A DNA stretch of 64,000 nucleotides, taken from NCBI RefSeq assembly GCF_937616625.2, contig NC_065575.1:7385501-7449500 (forward strand), written 5' to 3'. The stretch is from Mercurialis annua (Eukaryota; Streptophyta; Magnoliopsida; Malpighiales; Euphorbiaceae). The translations under genes and the position numbers were made by a program. This document shows, one piece after another, positions 1 to 10,246 of this stretch (within the stretch, counting starts at the first letter, position 1; each line of letters starts with the position of its first letter). The notes under the pieces were generated by a model that saw only the letters and a list, made by a program, of their open reading frames with translations, was not told the DNA's origin and searched no databases.

Positions 1-1030
1 CTACTAGTAGTTGAAGAGCAACTAGATCGATGGAACATTCGTTACAGCATGATTTACTCCTGCAAATGAAATCAAAGTAGATGTCAAAAGCATGGAAATA
101 TATAATAAAAGCATAATTTTGTCAAGGAAATTCATATAGCAGCGAGTATACCAGAAGAAAGTTTCAGAATAATGCGGCTAACTTTGACTAAAAATATTAC
201 TAGGCGCCAAAAAATTTAAAAACTCATGCAACTTGGTTGTATGTATGTTCATGAATCTCTTGATCCTTATGGGCTAACTAGAAAGATACAACATGGAAGT
301 CCAACACAGGGCGTGGAGGGTTTTGATCATTTGTCAATTGAAATTGACGTCTATTCACCCACCTATAAGATTACACCGAAAATAAATATCCAGGCAACCG
401 ATCTAATAATAGTTGCTTCTCAGTATTCAGACGATCTGTAGAGCATAATGATATAAAATTTTATACTAACAAACAAAATTCAGTGTTGGGGACAGTAATG
501 AAACGCTATTATCAACCTTTAACATTAATTAAAGTTAACTTCAATCTTTACAAAAAAATTAACTTTAAGTACTAAGCTCATGACAATTTACCAAGTTCAT
601 CCACAGGTAGCCAATATATATTATATTCAATACCCTTAATGTACCTAGTAATGTTTCTCTGTCTTTTATCAGATTTCTCTATCTATTTCTCTTTCTGCTT
701 ATACTTTAAATTAAACAGGTGCAATGATCAGCAGTACAATATGACATAGGTCTGTCTGGTTAATTCAGAAGCATCCAGTCATTAACTATATCATACATCT
801 AACGTTTGGGACATTGTACATAGTTTGTGCTCTTATTATCGTCGTACAAAAGCAAACATGTCAATACTAATGTTTAGAGCATGAGAAACAATTACACGTG
901 ATGAAAGGGTTACTGCGGTAATGAAAATACATATTGGTAAGCAAGAATATGATGTTATTAATTTATTATGCAGCTGATGCAGAAACATGAAGAGAAGAAA
1001 AATACTTGTCAAGAAAGTTGAGTGCCAAGC
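1..1030. other. 3' flank of LEA gene
   Basis: AT-rich sequence downstream of the LEA_2 gene. No independent gene is supported; the small open frames here lack homology. On the minus strand a good splice acceptor (pyrimidine-poor but ending CTACAG) at about 436-443 is followed by three codons ending in TGA (427-435). This could be the terminal exon of the LEA gene if the donor at 1046-1047 is used. Confidence 0.4.
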
Positions 1031-1032
1031 GA

Positions 1033-1989
1033 TTAAAGTTCACGTACCTCGTCATCATCATCATCATCACCGCCATCTTCCTTGTTCTTCTTGAGACGAG
1101 TTGTGCCACCCTCCTTGCTTATAGGCAACTTCATTGCTCCAAAAGGTGTATCCACATTAATATGTCCTTTCATAGTGTAGCCAGTGCCTTTACCTCTAAT
1201 CATATCCCACATTGCAGAACCAAAGTCCTTAGGCCTAAAGGTGATAGGAATGTCAATATAACTTATTTCTTTTTTCACCAATGTGGTAGATTGGGCAAGT
1301 TCTGCACTCCCGATGCTCAAATCAGATAGCCAAACCTCATAATCTAATCCATTGAGGCCCAAGTCAAAATCATTCATGTTTTCTAACTTCAAATGGAGTA
1401 CAGCAACAGTTTCTTCAAAAGAGAATCTCTCAAAGCGTATTTTTTCAATATCAATATCAGGCTTGTAAGGAATTGGAATCTCTCCGGTTTTCTCAAGGGG
1501 AAGAGTTATCCGTCCAAAAACTGGAACATCTACAAGAAGGTCAACCTTGATCCTGTAAGGAATGATACTTCCAGGCTCAATGTCATTGTAAGTACTCTTA
1601 ATGTCATCATAAATCAAAGTAAGCGGTATTTTGACAGTCTCTTCGCCATGTGCATGAATAGTCCCAGCATCTGGAATTAATCCAGAAACAAGTTTCCGAC
1701 CATCACTTTCAATCAAGTAGTTGATGTCAATAAGAGGGATTGGAACAGGGTTGGGATTCTTAATAAGCACATCAACAACAAGGTCTGCCTTTTCTAAATT
1801 GATTAAAGGAATATGAATGTCTGTAACATCGGCAGTTGGCTTGCCAAAACCAATTGCCCCCTCAATTTTTTCGCCAATGTCGTGAATGAAGTCCTTAACT
1901 TTGTCAATAAATCCACCTTTCTCTTCATCCTTGTCATCTTTATCCTTAAAACCTCTATCGACGACTTCGGGATTATCAGAAGATGCCAT
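1033..1989 (-). CDS. Late embryogenesis abundant protein, LEA_2 family (two domains)
   Basis: The protein is 318 residues with two tandem LEA_2 (LEA14/WHy-type) beta-sandwich domains. The first spans roughly residues 50-165 (starting near the DVTDIHIPLINL stretch), the second roughly 180-290. It has a charged, Lys/Asp-rich N-terminus and a C-terminus rich in Lys then Asp. There is no signal peptide or membrane helix, so it is probably cytosolic. Family members are folded LEA proteins that protect cells during dehydration. Length and layout match the Arabidopsis protein I recall as At2g44060. The start ATG (1987-1989) follows a splice acceptor that closes a roughly 1.1-kb 5' UTR intron. Near the 3' end, a GAG followed by GTACGTG (1041-1050) is a strong donor, so the real last codons may come from a downstream exon instead of the in-frame stop at 1033. 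Confidence 0.88.
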   Translation of the reverse strand: MASSDNPEVVDRGFKDKDDKDEEKGGFIDKVKDFIHDIGEKIEGAIGFGKPTADVTDIHIPLINLEKADLVVDVLIKNPNPVPIPLIDINYLIESDGRKLVSGLIPDAGTIHAHGEETVKIPLTLIYDDIKSTYNDIEPGSIIPYRIKVDLLVDVPVFGRITLPLEKTGEIPIPYKPDIDIEKIRFERFSFEETVAVLHLKLENMNDFDLGLNGLDYEVWLSDLSIGSAELAQSTTLVKKEISYIDIPITFRPKDFGSAMWDMIRGKGTGYTMKGHINVDTPFGAMKLPISKEGGTTRLKKNKEDGGDDDDDDEVREL

Positions 1990-2340
1990 ATCTTATAGCA
2001 AAAATCTGGCTTGTCAAAAACTAATTAAATCATCAAGAAATGCAACAATCAAGTATAAGAAAGCTCAAAAAAGTCCAAATTTGGCAAAAAGCATCAGAGA
2101 AAGAACAAACAATGTTCAGAAAGTATGCTTGTAATAATAGTCAAGAGCATTCTAACACCCCTCAACTAAGCATACATTTGACACTAATCATGTCAAAAAA
2201 TATCAATGCATAAGAAATTGTGGTCATAAATTCTAGTGATAACAAACAGTTTCTTTTATCAGCTGCATACCTTTGGACAAATAGAAAGAGAATGACACCC
2301 TCAAAATTTATATAGCTTAAAACTAACCCTCCTTTTGATG

Positions 2341-2655
2341 AAGGCTTAATTGCTTGAAAAATATTTATAAATCTGCTATTTCAACGCAAACTTTCAGTTT
2401 TGGCAATTAAATACATGGACTATAATTTTCTTGCAATTCAAAACACCGAGCAATTTTCCGTTAAAAAAATGCTGATACGGACACCTGAATAAACGTTGTT
2501 CTGGTGCCCACATCAGCATTTTTAGCGAAAACTGTCTCGTGTTTAAAACTGCAAAAAATTGAAATTTGGTGCCCGAAATAGCCAAAATTAAAAGTTTGAA
2601 CATTGCAAAACACGTTAAAGTTTGTGATTTTTAAGCAATTAAGCCCTTTTTTAAC
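2341..2655. repeat. Inverted-repeat element inside LEA 5' UTR intron
   Basis: The left edge has GGCTTAATTGCTT and the right edge has its near complement AAGCAATTAAGCC. Internal arms are also complementary (AAAAAAATGCTGATACGG near 2464 against CATCAGCATTTTTAGCG near 2511). This looks like a MITE or fold-back relic in the intron between 1990 and 3090. I could not assign a clean target duplication, so the limits are approximate. Confidence 0.4.
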
Positions 2656-3090
2656 CACTGGAAATAGGACTACCAGAGAAGCACTTCATTTAGATCTTAT
2701 AACACTATAATACAAATTTCCCTTACTTTCCTCTCATTTTCCTAATATTTTCCTGGTGATCCAACCAAACAAACACATAAAATTCCTAATTAACAAGATC
2801 AAAAATAAAGACAAAAAAAATAGTATTTGTAATTATCTAACGATGATATAGATCAGCTAAAGGAAACAAACAAAATATCAAATCAGATCAAGATTCAGAT
2901 TCAGGCTAAACATTTCTAACATTATCCAATAAATTGGTAAAGATCCAAAATTAAATATCATTAGATCGCAGAAAAGTGACCGATTTCATTCCAATAAAAC
3001 ATGAAAAAGGATGAAATTGAAACTAAAAAGTAAAAAAGTTACAATTCTCAGATCAGAGTATAAGAAATTGATTGGTTGATAATTGATTAC

Positions 3091-3150
3091 CTGAGAAATT
3101 GGAGCTTGTCAAGAGAGAGAGAGTGAAGTATGTTTGTGAACAGAGAAAAA
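3091..3150 (-). other. 5' UTR exon of LEA gene
   Basis: On the minus strand the sequence CTCAG followed by GTAATCAATT (boundary 3090/3091) is a good donor. It splices to an acceptor just upstream of the ATG at 1989. A leader intron of this size is common in stress-induced plant genes and often enhances expression; that role is inference. The transcript start is placed by the TATA box at 3177-3184. Confidence 0.55.
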
Positions 3151-3176
3151 ACGTAATTTGAGATGAAATGGCGGGC

Positions 3177-3310
3177 TTTTATAGTAATGCTGTTTTTCTT
3201 TTTGATTTATATAGTAATAATTGATTATTACACGTAATCCTCACACGTCGTATTGCCGACAAAATTATATTCAAGTGGATTAGATTTAGTAGAGTGTACA
3301 CGTGTCTGCA
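3177..3310 (-). promoter_or_regulatory. LEA gene promoter: TATA box with ABRE and DRE cores
   Basis: Reading on the minus strand, a TATA box (CTATAAAA) lies at 3177-3184. Upstream of it are several ACGT cores: ACACGTCG near 3243, an ACGT at about 3229-3235, and a perfect G-box CACGTG at 3299-3304 inside ACACGTGTC. A DRE/CRT core GCCGAC lies at 3255-3260. ABRE (bound by ABF bZIPs) and DRE (bound by DREB/CBF) combinations are the classic dehydration and ABA signature, which fits a LEA gene. Binding itself is inferred. Confidence 0.6.
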
Positions 3311-4040
3311 CACGCATCCCGTTTCTATTCATGTGAAGCATATTTAATCTCAATTAAATTAATTCATCAATCAAATTTTTTTTGTCAATAGAATAAATTA
3401 CACTAACCGTCTATGAACTTTTCTAAAGTATTTCAGATTTTTAAATGTCAAAATACTCAACTCAAGAAGCTTAATAAATTTTCTCAAAAAAAAAAACATA
3501 GTAAATTTCTACCTTTTTCCTATTATAGGTATTTCGAATAATACTCTTATTTTTATAATGAAAAATTGATACATAACCGAGTTGAACCGAATCAAGCTCG
3601 ATTCTCAATTATTCTACATAACTTGAACTTGAGCTCAAACTCCTAAAATAAATATAATCAACTTTGAGTCGAGTTTCAAATTTGCGAATTGAACAAACTT
3701 GAGTTTATCAATATCTCAACTCGGCTTGGCTCGATTACACACTAGATGTGCTGAAGTTTGGCAGTATTTCAATTCACTTTTATATATGCATGACTGATTG
3801 GATTACAACTAAAAGCTGAAGTCAAAGTCACTCCGACGAGCTTCGCAATTTCAATGACTGCAGAAACAAAAAGACATTCCATGAGCAGGCAAAAAAATTA
3901 CTGCAGAAACAAGAAGCATTTACACTTGTGAAGATATCTATTAGCATAATGAAACAGCAAATTCACCTCTTGTTATGTATATAGCAGAATTTCACCTTTT
4001 CATTCCTTGATCCATCTTTTGTTGTTCTTTCCATCTAGAT
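3311..4040. other. Intergenic space between LEA and RAP genes
   Basis: AT-rich sequence. Around 3580-3740 it has a degenerate patch of repeated TCGAGTTGAAC/GAGCTCAAACT motifs, a dispersed repeat type that also occurs at 61.8-62.5 kb and 63.2-63.4 kb. No coding sequence is seen. Confidence 0.35.
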
Positions 4041-4047
4041 TCGTCGA

Positions 4048-7000
4048 TCACTGGCTAATGCTACTATCGCCTAGATGAACTTCGAGAATTTTTCGGAGGT
4101 ATTCTAGCTGCTCAAAACTGCCCTGGAGCTCCTCCCACTAGAAGAAGAGAAAGCAGAAAAGTGTAAGAGAAAAAGAATCATTTCATCAGTTTATGTGTAT
4201 CAACCAAACCAACAGATTTGGTTTGGTTCAGTTTGCCATTATAAACTGTCCAAGCCTATGGATTAGTTTTGATTTTGAAAGTGAAAATTTCAGTTCACTT
4301 TTGAACAGAGAATCCAATCGAGCTGAGAAAACCAACTAAACCAAGAAGTTCTGTTTGGTTTGAAATATTTTAAATTCTCACAATTCAGTTCGGTTTTTAA
4401 GAAATATTTAAATTTTCATGCAGCTCTGTTCGGCTCGACTAGAACCCAATGCACAGCCGTAATTGTTATTATGAGCTGTTTTCTTCTTAGAAAGCTATTT
4501 TCTACAGAAAAAAAATGCCAATGAGACTGCTGTATTTAACTTTCAAGGGGAGAAGCCTTGCAAATTGTTTTGGACATAAATAATTTGATTTTAAAATGAA
4601 ATTAGATGCTATGCCATGAAGGAACAGAGATAGCATGGTAAAAGGAAAGATAAACTAATGAACTTTTCAAAGTTAGAACTCCAAATTAACAGGAGAAGCA
4701 GATTCAATACTAAAGTGCAAGGATTTATAGAAGAGACATCTCACACTCGGATATAAATTTGTTTACATCATAAATAATAATCTTGGCTCCTTGCGTGGTC
4801 AATAAGCCATAACGGAGAGTAATGTCTAATGGAACTTCACGGAATGAGACTGGTCACTGGTGGTACATTTATGAACAAATTGATCCCTTACATTGTTATG
4901 ATATTATTACTATTAACTTAAAAGTTCACCCTATGCATCAGAGTGATTCTTTTGCAGGAAATGGAGTAGCTAAGCTTACTATATCTGTATGACTGTATCA
5001 CTATCAAAGATTGTTCTTCTTGAATGTTAGCCTCAAAATAAAAACACAAATCTTCCTTGTCACTTCCTAATTTCTGAACTAGAGGAAACTATGTAATCTA
5101 GAATAGGGACAGCTAAAACAACTAGAAAAATCTCCCAGAATTATGGTTAGGTATGCATTGTCGATATTCTGCTTAAGGCGATTAACCACCATATATAGCA
5201 GTGTGCATTCATTTTCCAACCAAATTTTAGTTTTTTCCAAAAATTATTTGAATAAAATTTATAAAGAAATAAAATATTCCAACTTTCAAATCGAATCAAA
5301 CTAGTCGGTTCAGTTGATTTTTTTGGTTCAGTTCGGTTTGTACCAAAAGTAAACAAAACCAAACCAAAAATCACTCTTTTACAATGTCAAACCAAAACAA
5401 ATTTTTTGGTTTGGTTATTTAGTTTAGTTCGGTTTTTGCACTCCTACAGGCACTGTATGTCCATCTTCATTTCAGCAATCTCATTTTAACTCATTTTTGC
5501 ATGTTTTGCTTCATGAATGCAAGGATGAGTGGTTGAACTTAATATTACGGGAATGAGAGATATGGAGCTAACCTCTTGATGAGACAACGACACTACTTTC
5601 CAACCAGCAGCAGAAATATACCTCCGTTTTAGCATAGTATGCCCTAAGGGTCCTCCTGCAGAGAGGCACAAAAAGATCGAGTTGTTAAATTGTAAGCAAA
5701 ATACAAGAGTGACAATAAGTACATGAAGAAACCCGGCATAAGAAATGGAGATCCCATTATATGGGCGGTTTCAGTACTAACCGGTATTTCTTGAAAAATG
5801 AGTAGGCCCGTCTATCTCCAAAGCAATTTTCTTATCAATCACAGCAGCATCAACAGTATATCCATCTATGGAATGTTCTCTCACCCAATCAAGGCCAGTG
5901 CTGATAAGAAGACGCGCAACTTCCTTCTGAAATGATGAAGTTATTTTCTGATTAAACCTTTTAGTTTTCCCTGCACGGGCAATTTTTTCTTCAAGATCAC
6001 CTCCAACAGCCAACTGAAGATGTGGGTACTCAAGCTTTAGGCACTGATTTACAAAATGAGCCTGAGAAGCGAACATTATATCTTCTCGATACTGCTCTGA
6101 AATCCTTTGTTCTTCAAAACGGCTTACGGTTCTCCAAACATTAGAAAAGAATGTCCGTTTCAGTTGTCCTAGAACAGCATATGACCAAGCTATATTTCCA
6201 AGCTGATCCCTATTAAATCTGAGTACTGGAGGGCCTGAAACTTTCCCTCTATCGAGTTCTCCACTGCCTTCCGCGAAGTCATACTCGTTAGAGTTCAATG
6301 TTTCTGCCTTTGAGCAGCAATCAAACTGGCTTATATCCTTGAAAACACTATCAAAAGACTCGAGCAAGGAATCAGCTGGCTCGTTAAGAGAAGCAAAAGC
6401 CCATAGAACCTGAGCAAGTTCCTGCTCTCGGAAGGTATGAGCTATATCTGAAACCCTTTTCGATAATGCTGAGAAGAGTTCACTAGCAGAGTGCTGCATT
6501 GAAGCAAAAGCACCAGCAACATTAGCAACATTCTGAGAATTGAACTCATCCACTTTGGTCAAAGCCACCTCTGCAACTCGATCCATTTCTGACAAGTAAA
6601 GTAGCTCGCCTCCAATCTTAGATAATGCCCATGAAATATTGGATATACCTTGAGCTGAGCACTCAGGCAAAGCCGTCATCGCAATTCCCACTAGCATTGA
6701 CATCTCTTTTTGTCGTGCAAACGCAAGTCTACGTGTTTTCATCATCGAAACCTTCTCCATATTTTTCGCAATCCGATGAAGGGCAGTGGCAATATTCAAA
6801 GGAGATAGAGGTGAAGGACTCAAACCTTTTCCAACAGCCATAATCATCTCAGCAGTAACTTCCAAAACCTCCTCCGCAGTCTGAGCTTCGACGATCACTC
6901 TATTCAAATTCACCTCTTTCTTACGATCAGAAGGTCCCGAGAATTGCGATAACCTCTGAACAAACTCCTCCATTGTCTTTCCCTTTTGCTCTTCATACAT

Positions 7001-7633
7001 ACCACCTGCCATCAAACTCACTTTCCTTCTAAGATCGTCAATATCACCGCCAGGCAAGTCCATCACATTTTCAAACTCAACCTCATCATCATCACTTTCA
7101 ATTCCAACCTCACCAGCCTCATCATCATCTAAATCAAAATCAGAACCATCTTCCAAATCCTTATTTTTCTTACCACTCTTGCTCTTACTAACCAATTTTT
7201 TCTTATTCTTTTTCTTCTTCTTCTTACCACTAACTAAAGCTTCCATCTTTTCGCTCAACCCCCGCGCCTCAATCGATTTAAGAGCAACCTTCCTAGCTCT
7301 CAAACACCAATCCATACCATCAGTTTCCTCAAGCACCTTAGACTTCTGTTGTTTTTTCCTCTTATTAGTAGGTGCTTGATCAACCTCCCCAAGAAATTTC
7401 AATTCCCAGTCCTTAATTTCCTCCCCATTATCACTACCCACAACAGATTCTACACTAACAGCATCATCTTCACCCAAAGTTTCAATCTTTAATGGTGCAC
7501 AACTAAGTTTAAAGTTTCTTTGAACTAACCCAGTTCTTAATTTAACCAAGGGAAGATTATAAAGTGTTTTAGGATTACAATTAAATGGTTTTAAGCAAGT
7601 TTGATGAGGGAATGAATTTAATAAGCCTTCCAT
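4048..7633 (-). CDS. RAP: Chloroplast RAP-domain protein (three exons)
   Basis: Assembled as exon 1 7633-5782, exon 2 5655-5573 and exon 3 4137-4048: 674 residues, close to the 671 I recall for Arabidopsis RAP (At2g31890). It has a Ser/Lys-type plastid targeting N-terminus, a Lys-rich run (about 135-160), and an acidic linker (about 160-195). A helical repeat region of FAST-kinase/OPR-like character follows (about 240-560, with repeated ISWALSKIG and VLWAFASL type helices). The C-terminal RAP domain (about 590-660) includes the [10 protein letters not shown] motif and continues across both introns as [18 protein letters not shown] and a WEEL start to exon 3. RAP in Arabidopsis binds plastid 16S rRNA precursor and is needed for its 5' trimming. 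Intron 2 (4138-5572) is large and contains gnttcGGTT-type repeat sequence. A gene model ending at the first stop after exon 1 would lose the end of the RAP domain. Confidence 0.9.
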
Positions 7634-7901
7634 ACTTATTGTATAATTGAACTATGGAATTTTGGCTTATGTTCTATATAATAAAGAACAAACCCATAAA
7701 AATATATAGTAAAAGAGAATAGACAAACCTTTGAATGTTTTAACTTTGAAGTGTGGAATCAAAGCTTTATCATCACAGTGAAGAAACTGAAACAGATAAG
7801 CTATTGAAATAGTTGTATTGTTCTACAAAATGGATAAGAGAAGCAGCTTCTTTTAAAGATGGCTCAACATGACAACGTTTCGTCTTGGGTTATTTTCCTT
7901 T
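7634..7901. promoter_or_regulatory. RAP upstream region
   Basis: The 268 bases between the RAP start codon and the Pack-MULE edge. No clear TATA box was singled out. The transposon sits within about 270 bases of the RAP start, so it may have displaced the original upstream promoter. Confidence 0.35.
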
Positions 7902-8185
7902 GGCTAATAGTCTGGAAAAACCTTCACCTTTTTATCTCTTTCCGTTTGCACCCTGACGTTGTAAAATCACCGATTATACCCAAATCCACACCTTTTGTTT
8001 TCAATTTCACCATAACCTAGAAAATTTGACACCGTGGCAAGCATGTCAGGCAATACTGCTTACTCATCGGGCGACGTGGCTGCCACGGTGTCAAAATTGT
8101 CCTTAAATCTTCAAACCCTAAAAATCATAACCTGAAAACTAAAATCCTAAGAATCTAGGGACTTCTTTTACTCTTTTCACTCCTT
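7902..8185 (+). repeat. Left terminal inverted repeat of Pack-MULE
   Basis: Reads as the near complement of 15115-15397, sharing for example GTTTGCACCCTGAC, CCAAATCCACACC and TTGACACCGTGGC. It holds an internal hairpin: TTGACACCGTGGCA at 8026-8039 is perfectly complementary to TGCCACGGTGTCAA at 8081-8094. Confidence 0.8.
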
Positions 8186-8299
8186 CTCCGCCGCACCTCA
8201 CATTCAGTCCTATCAACCGAGAACAAGCTGCAGCAACACCCACCAATTATTTCTCATTCTTGTTCTTCCTTCATTCATTTTCTTTACCTCTAATCCAAT

Positions 8300-9014
8300 T
8301 GTTGTAAAAATTGTTTTAACTTGTCTTATTCTTATTTTGGCTTTTTGTGTTATTTCAAAACTACACAAATCCCACATGGGAAGTGTAGAGCCTTTCTTTT
8401 GTGTTTATAATGGTTAAGGCATTATAGGCTAATAATTGTGTTGAAGGGGAAGCAATGGGCTCGCGCCCCCCCCCCCCCCTCTTCGGAGTAGGCTTGTGGG
8501 TTGGGGTTCGGGATGAAAGTCAAGTGGGCTTGTCCGAGGCTTGACTAAACTTTTTGCAACCCGGTTTTATTATTTATTTAATAATAATAAAAGCCTTATA
8601 TGAGAAGGGCCTATTTTAGCATATGTAAAATTATTTTGGTTGAAGCCTAAAAATCCGGAACAAACTTTGACTAAGTTTTATTATCTGAGTTTAATTAAAT
8701 GAAAACCACGTTTTGATTAAGGAACCTCCACTAACATTTTTGGTTTTATTTAACTTAACCTCTTTTATGTCTACATTCATTTTACTTGTTAATTACAAAT
8801 TTAAAATACAAATCAGATCATGGCTGGATTAGTGTGATACGAAAATCGTATCAAATATTTTGTTCACTGCTACTTCTGTTCCAACTTCATATAAGTTGAA
8901 GAACTCGATGTATCCTGGGGTATAAGCTTAACGGCGAAATATACTTTTAGGCCAGTGAAAAATTCTCACGCCTCGAGCTACTGTTTCTTTGTTAATTCGC
9001 TGTATTAGCTAACA
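8300..9014 (+). repeat. 5' LTR of Copia element
   Basis: 715 bases bounded by TG...CA. It contains a 14-base C run near 8466-8479. Candidate TATA motifs are ATATAAG at 8889-8895 and GTATAAG near 8920-8926, which would drive the element's transcript. Confidence 0.95.
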
Positions 9015-9030
9015 ATCTAAAAGTATATTT
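8937..9030 (+). other. Primer-site region: 14-bp self-complementary pair across the LTR border
   Basis: AAATATACTTTTAG (8937-8950, inside the LTR) is the exact complement of CTAAAAGTATATTT (9017-9030), which starts two bases after the LTR ends, where the primer binding site belongs. No TGG-starting tRNA-complementary site is present there. This could be a self-priming arrangement or a leader hairpin. Confidence 0.55.
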
Positions 9031-9034
9031 AACT

Positions 9035-10246
9035 ATGTCAACTACTGAGGGTGCTGATGGTCACAAAAACGATGCGCCACCTACTGTGGCTGTTTCCACC
9101 GGCGTTCCTACGCCACCTATGCTGACTACTGTACCTTATGCGAAGCCGTTCCCAGACATCTCAAAGATTCAAGTCTTTGATGGTGAAAACTTCAAGCGCT
9201 GGCAGGAACGAATCTTTACTGTTCTTGATATGCACGGCGTGGCTTCTGCCCTTACTGATCTGAAACCTCTTCCAACTGCTGTCAAGGAATCCGAAACATG
9301 GCTTTATGCCAATAAGGTTTGCCGACATACTATAATTAGTACTTTATCTAATGAGCTTTTTGACGTTTACTGTGCGTACAAGGAAGCGAAACAGATATGG
9401 GATTCGATGATCAGTAAGTACACTGCTGAGGATGCTGGAAAACAGAAGTTCGTGATTGGTAAATTTTACAAATGGGAGATGGCTGAGGACAAGGACATGA
9501 TCGCTCAGATTAACGAGTACCACAAACTTCTCGAAGATCTTAAGGGCGAATCAATTACACTGCCGGAGGAATTTGTTGCTGGAATCCTGATTGAGAAACT
9601 GCCTCAATCATGGAATGACTACAAGCAGAATCTTAAACATAAACATAAACAATTGACATTGCAGGAACTGATTACACACATAATAATTGAGGAGACGAAC
9701 CGAAAGGAAATCAAGGCTGCCCGAAACAAGGCGCTGAATGCAAGGGCGAATCTGGTACAAAACAAAGGGAACTTCAAGAGGTATGATCAGAAACCCTCTG
9801 TAATTGTTAATACTGATTACAAACCCAAGGTAACTAACTCCACTGCTTTCAAGAAAAAGAGTACCTGTTTTGTGTGTGGAAAACCAGGTCACTTTGCATC
9901 TCAGTGCAGAAAGAGAATCAGAAATGGCAATCCTCCTAAGCCAAATGCGAATTTGGTCGAAGGAGATGATATTATTGCTGCTGTCATTTCTGAAGTGAAT
10001 TTGGTTGCTGATGCGAGAAACTGGGTGGTAGACTCTGGTGCTACCAGGCATATCTGTGCAAGCAGAGATGCTTTTACCTCCTACACACCAGTAGGGGATG
10101 GAGAAGAATGTGTGTTCCTTGGTGATTCCCGAACAGCTCCTGTTCTTGGAAAAGGAAAGGTTTTTCTCAAGCTCACATCAGGAAAGACACTGGCTCTGAA
10201 TGAAGTACTTCATGTATTAGGGCTAATTTGTTGTCTGTTGCACTAA
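9035..10246 (+). CDS. Copia gag-protease frame (interrupted)
   Basis: 403 codons from an ATG 20 bases after the LTR. The N-terminal half is a copia gag (UBN2-type) capsid region. A CCHC zinc knuckle ([14 protein letters not shown], about residues 278-291) binds RNA. The aspartic protease active site WVVDSGAT lies at about 330-337. The frame then runs out at a stop just after the conserved LHV motif that normally continues into the integrase precursor region. The continuation is in another frame from 10228, so a short deletion of a length not divisible by three is likely. Gag packages the RNA and the protease cuts the polyprotein. Confidence 0.9.
   Translation: MSTTEGADGHKNDAPPTVAVSTGVPTPPMLTTVPYAKPFPDISKIQVFDGENFKRWQERIFTVLDMHGVASALTDLKPLPTAVKESETWLYANKVCRHTIISTLSNELFDVYCAYKEAKQIWDSMISKYTAEDAGKQKFVIGKFYKWEMAEDKDMIAQINEYHKLLEDLKGESITLPEEFVAGILIEKLPQSWNDYKQNLKHKHKQLTLQELITHIIIEETNRKEIKAARNKALNARANLVQNKGNFKRYDQKPSVIVNTDYKPKVTNSTAFKKKSTCFVCGKPGHFASQCRKRIRNGNPPKPNANLVEGDDIIAAVISEVNLVADARNWVVDSGATRHICASRDAFTSYTPVGDGEECVFLGDSRTAPVLGKGKVFLKLTSGKTLALNEVLHVLGLICCLLH

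Noticed and set aside
1006..1329. 107-codon plus-strand frame
   Set aside because: Antisense to the LEA_2 coding region.
9608..10051. 147-codon minus-strand frame
   Set aside because: Antisense to the Copia gag-protease frame, with no homology or composition of its own.
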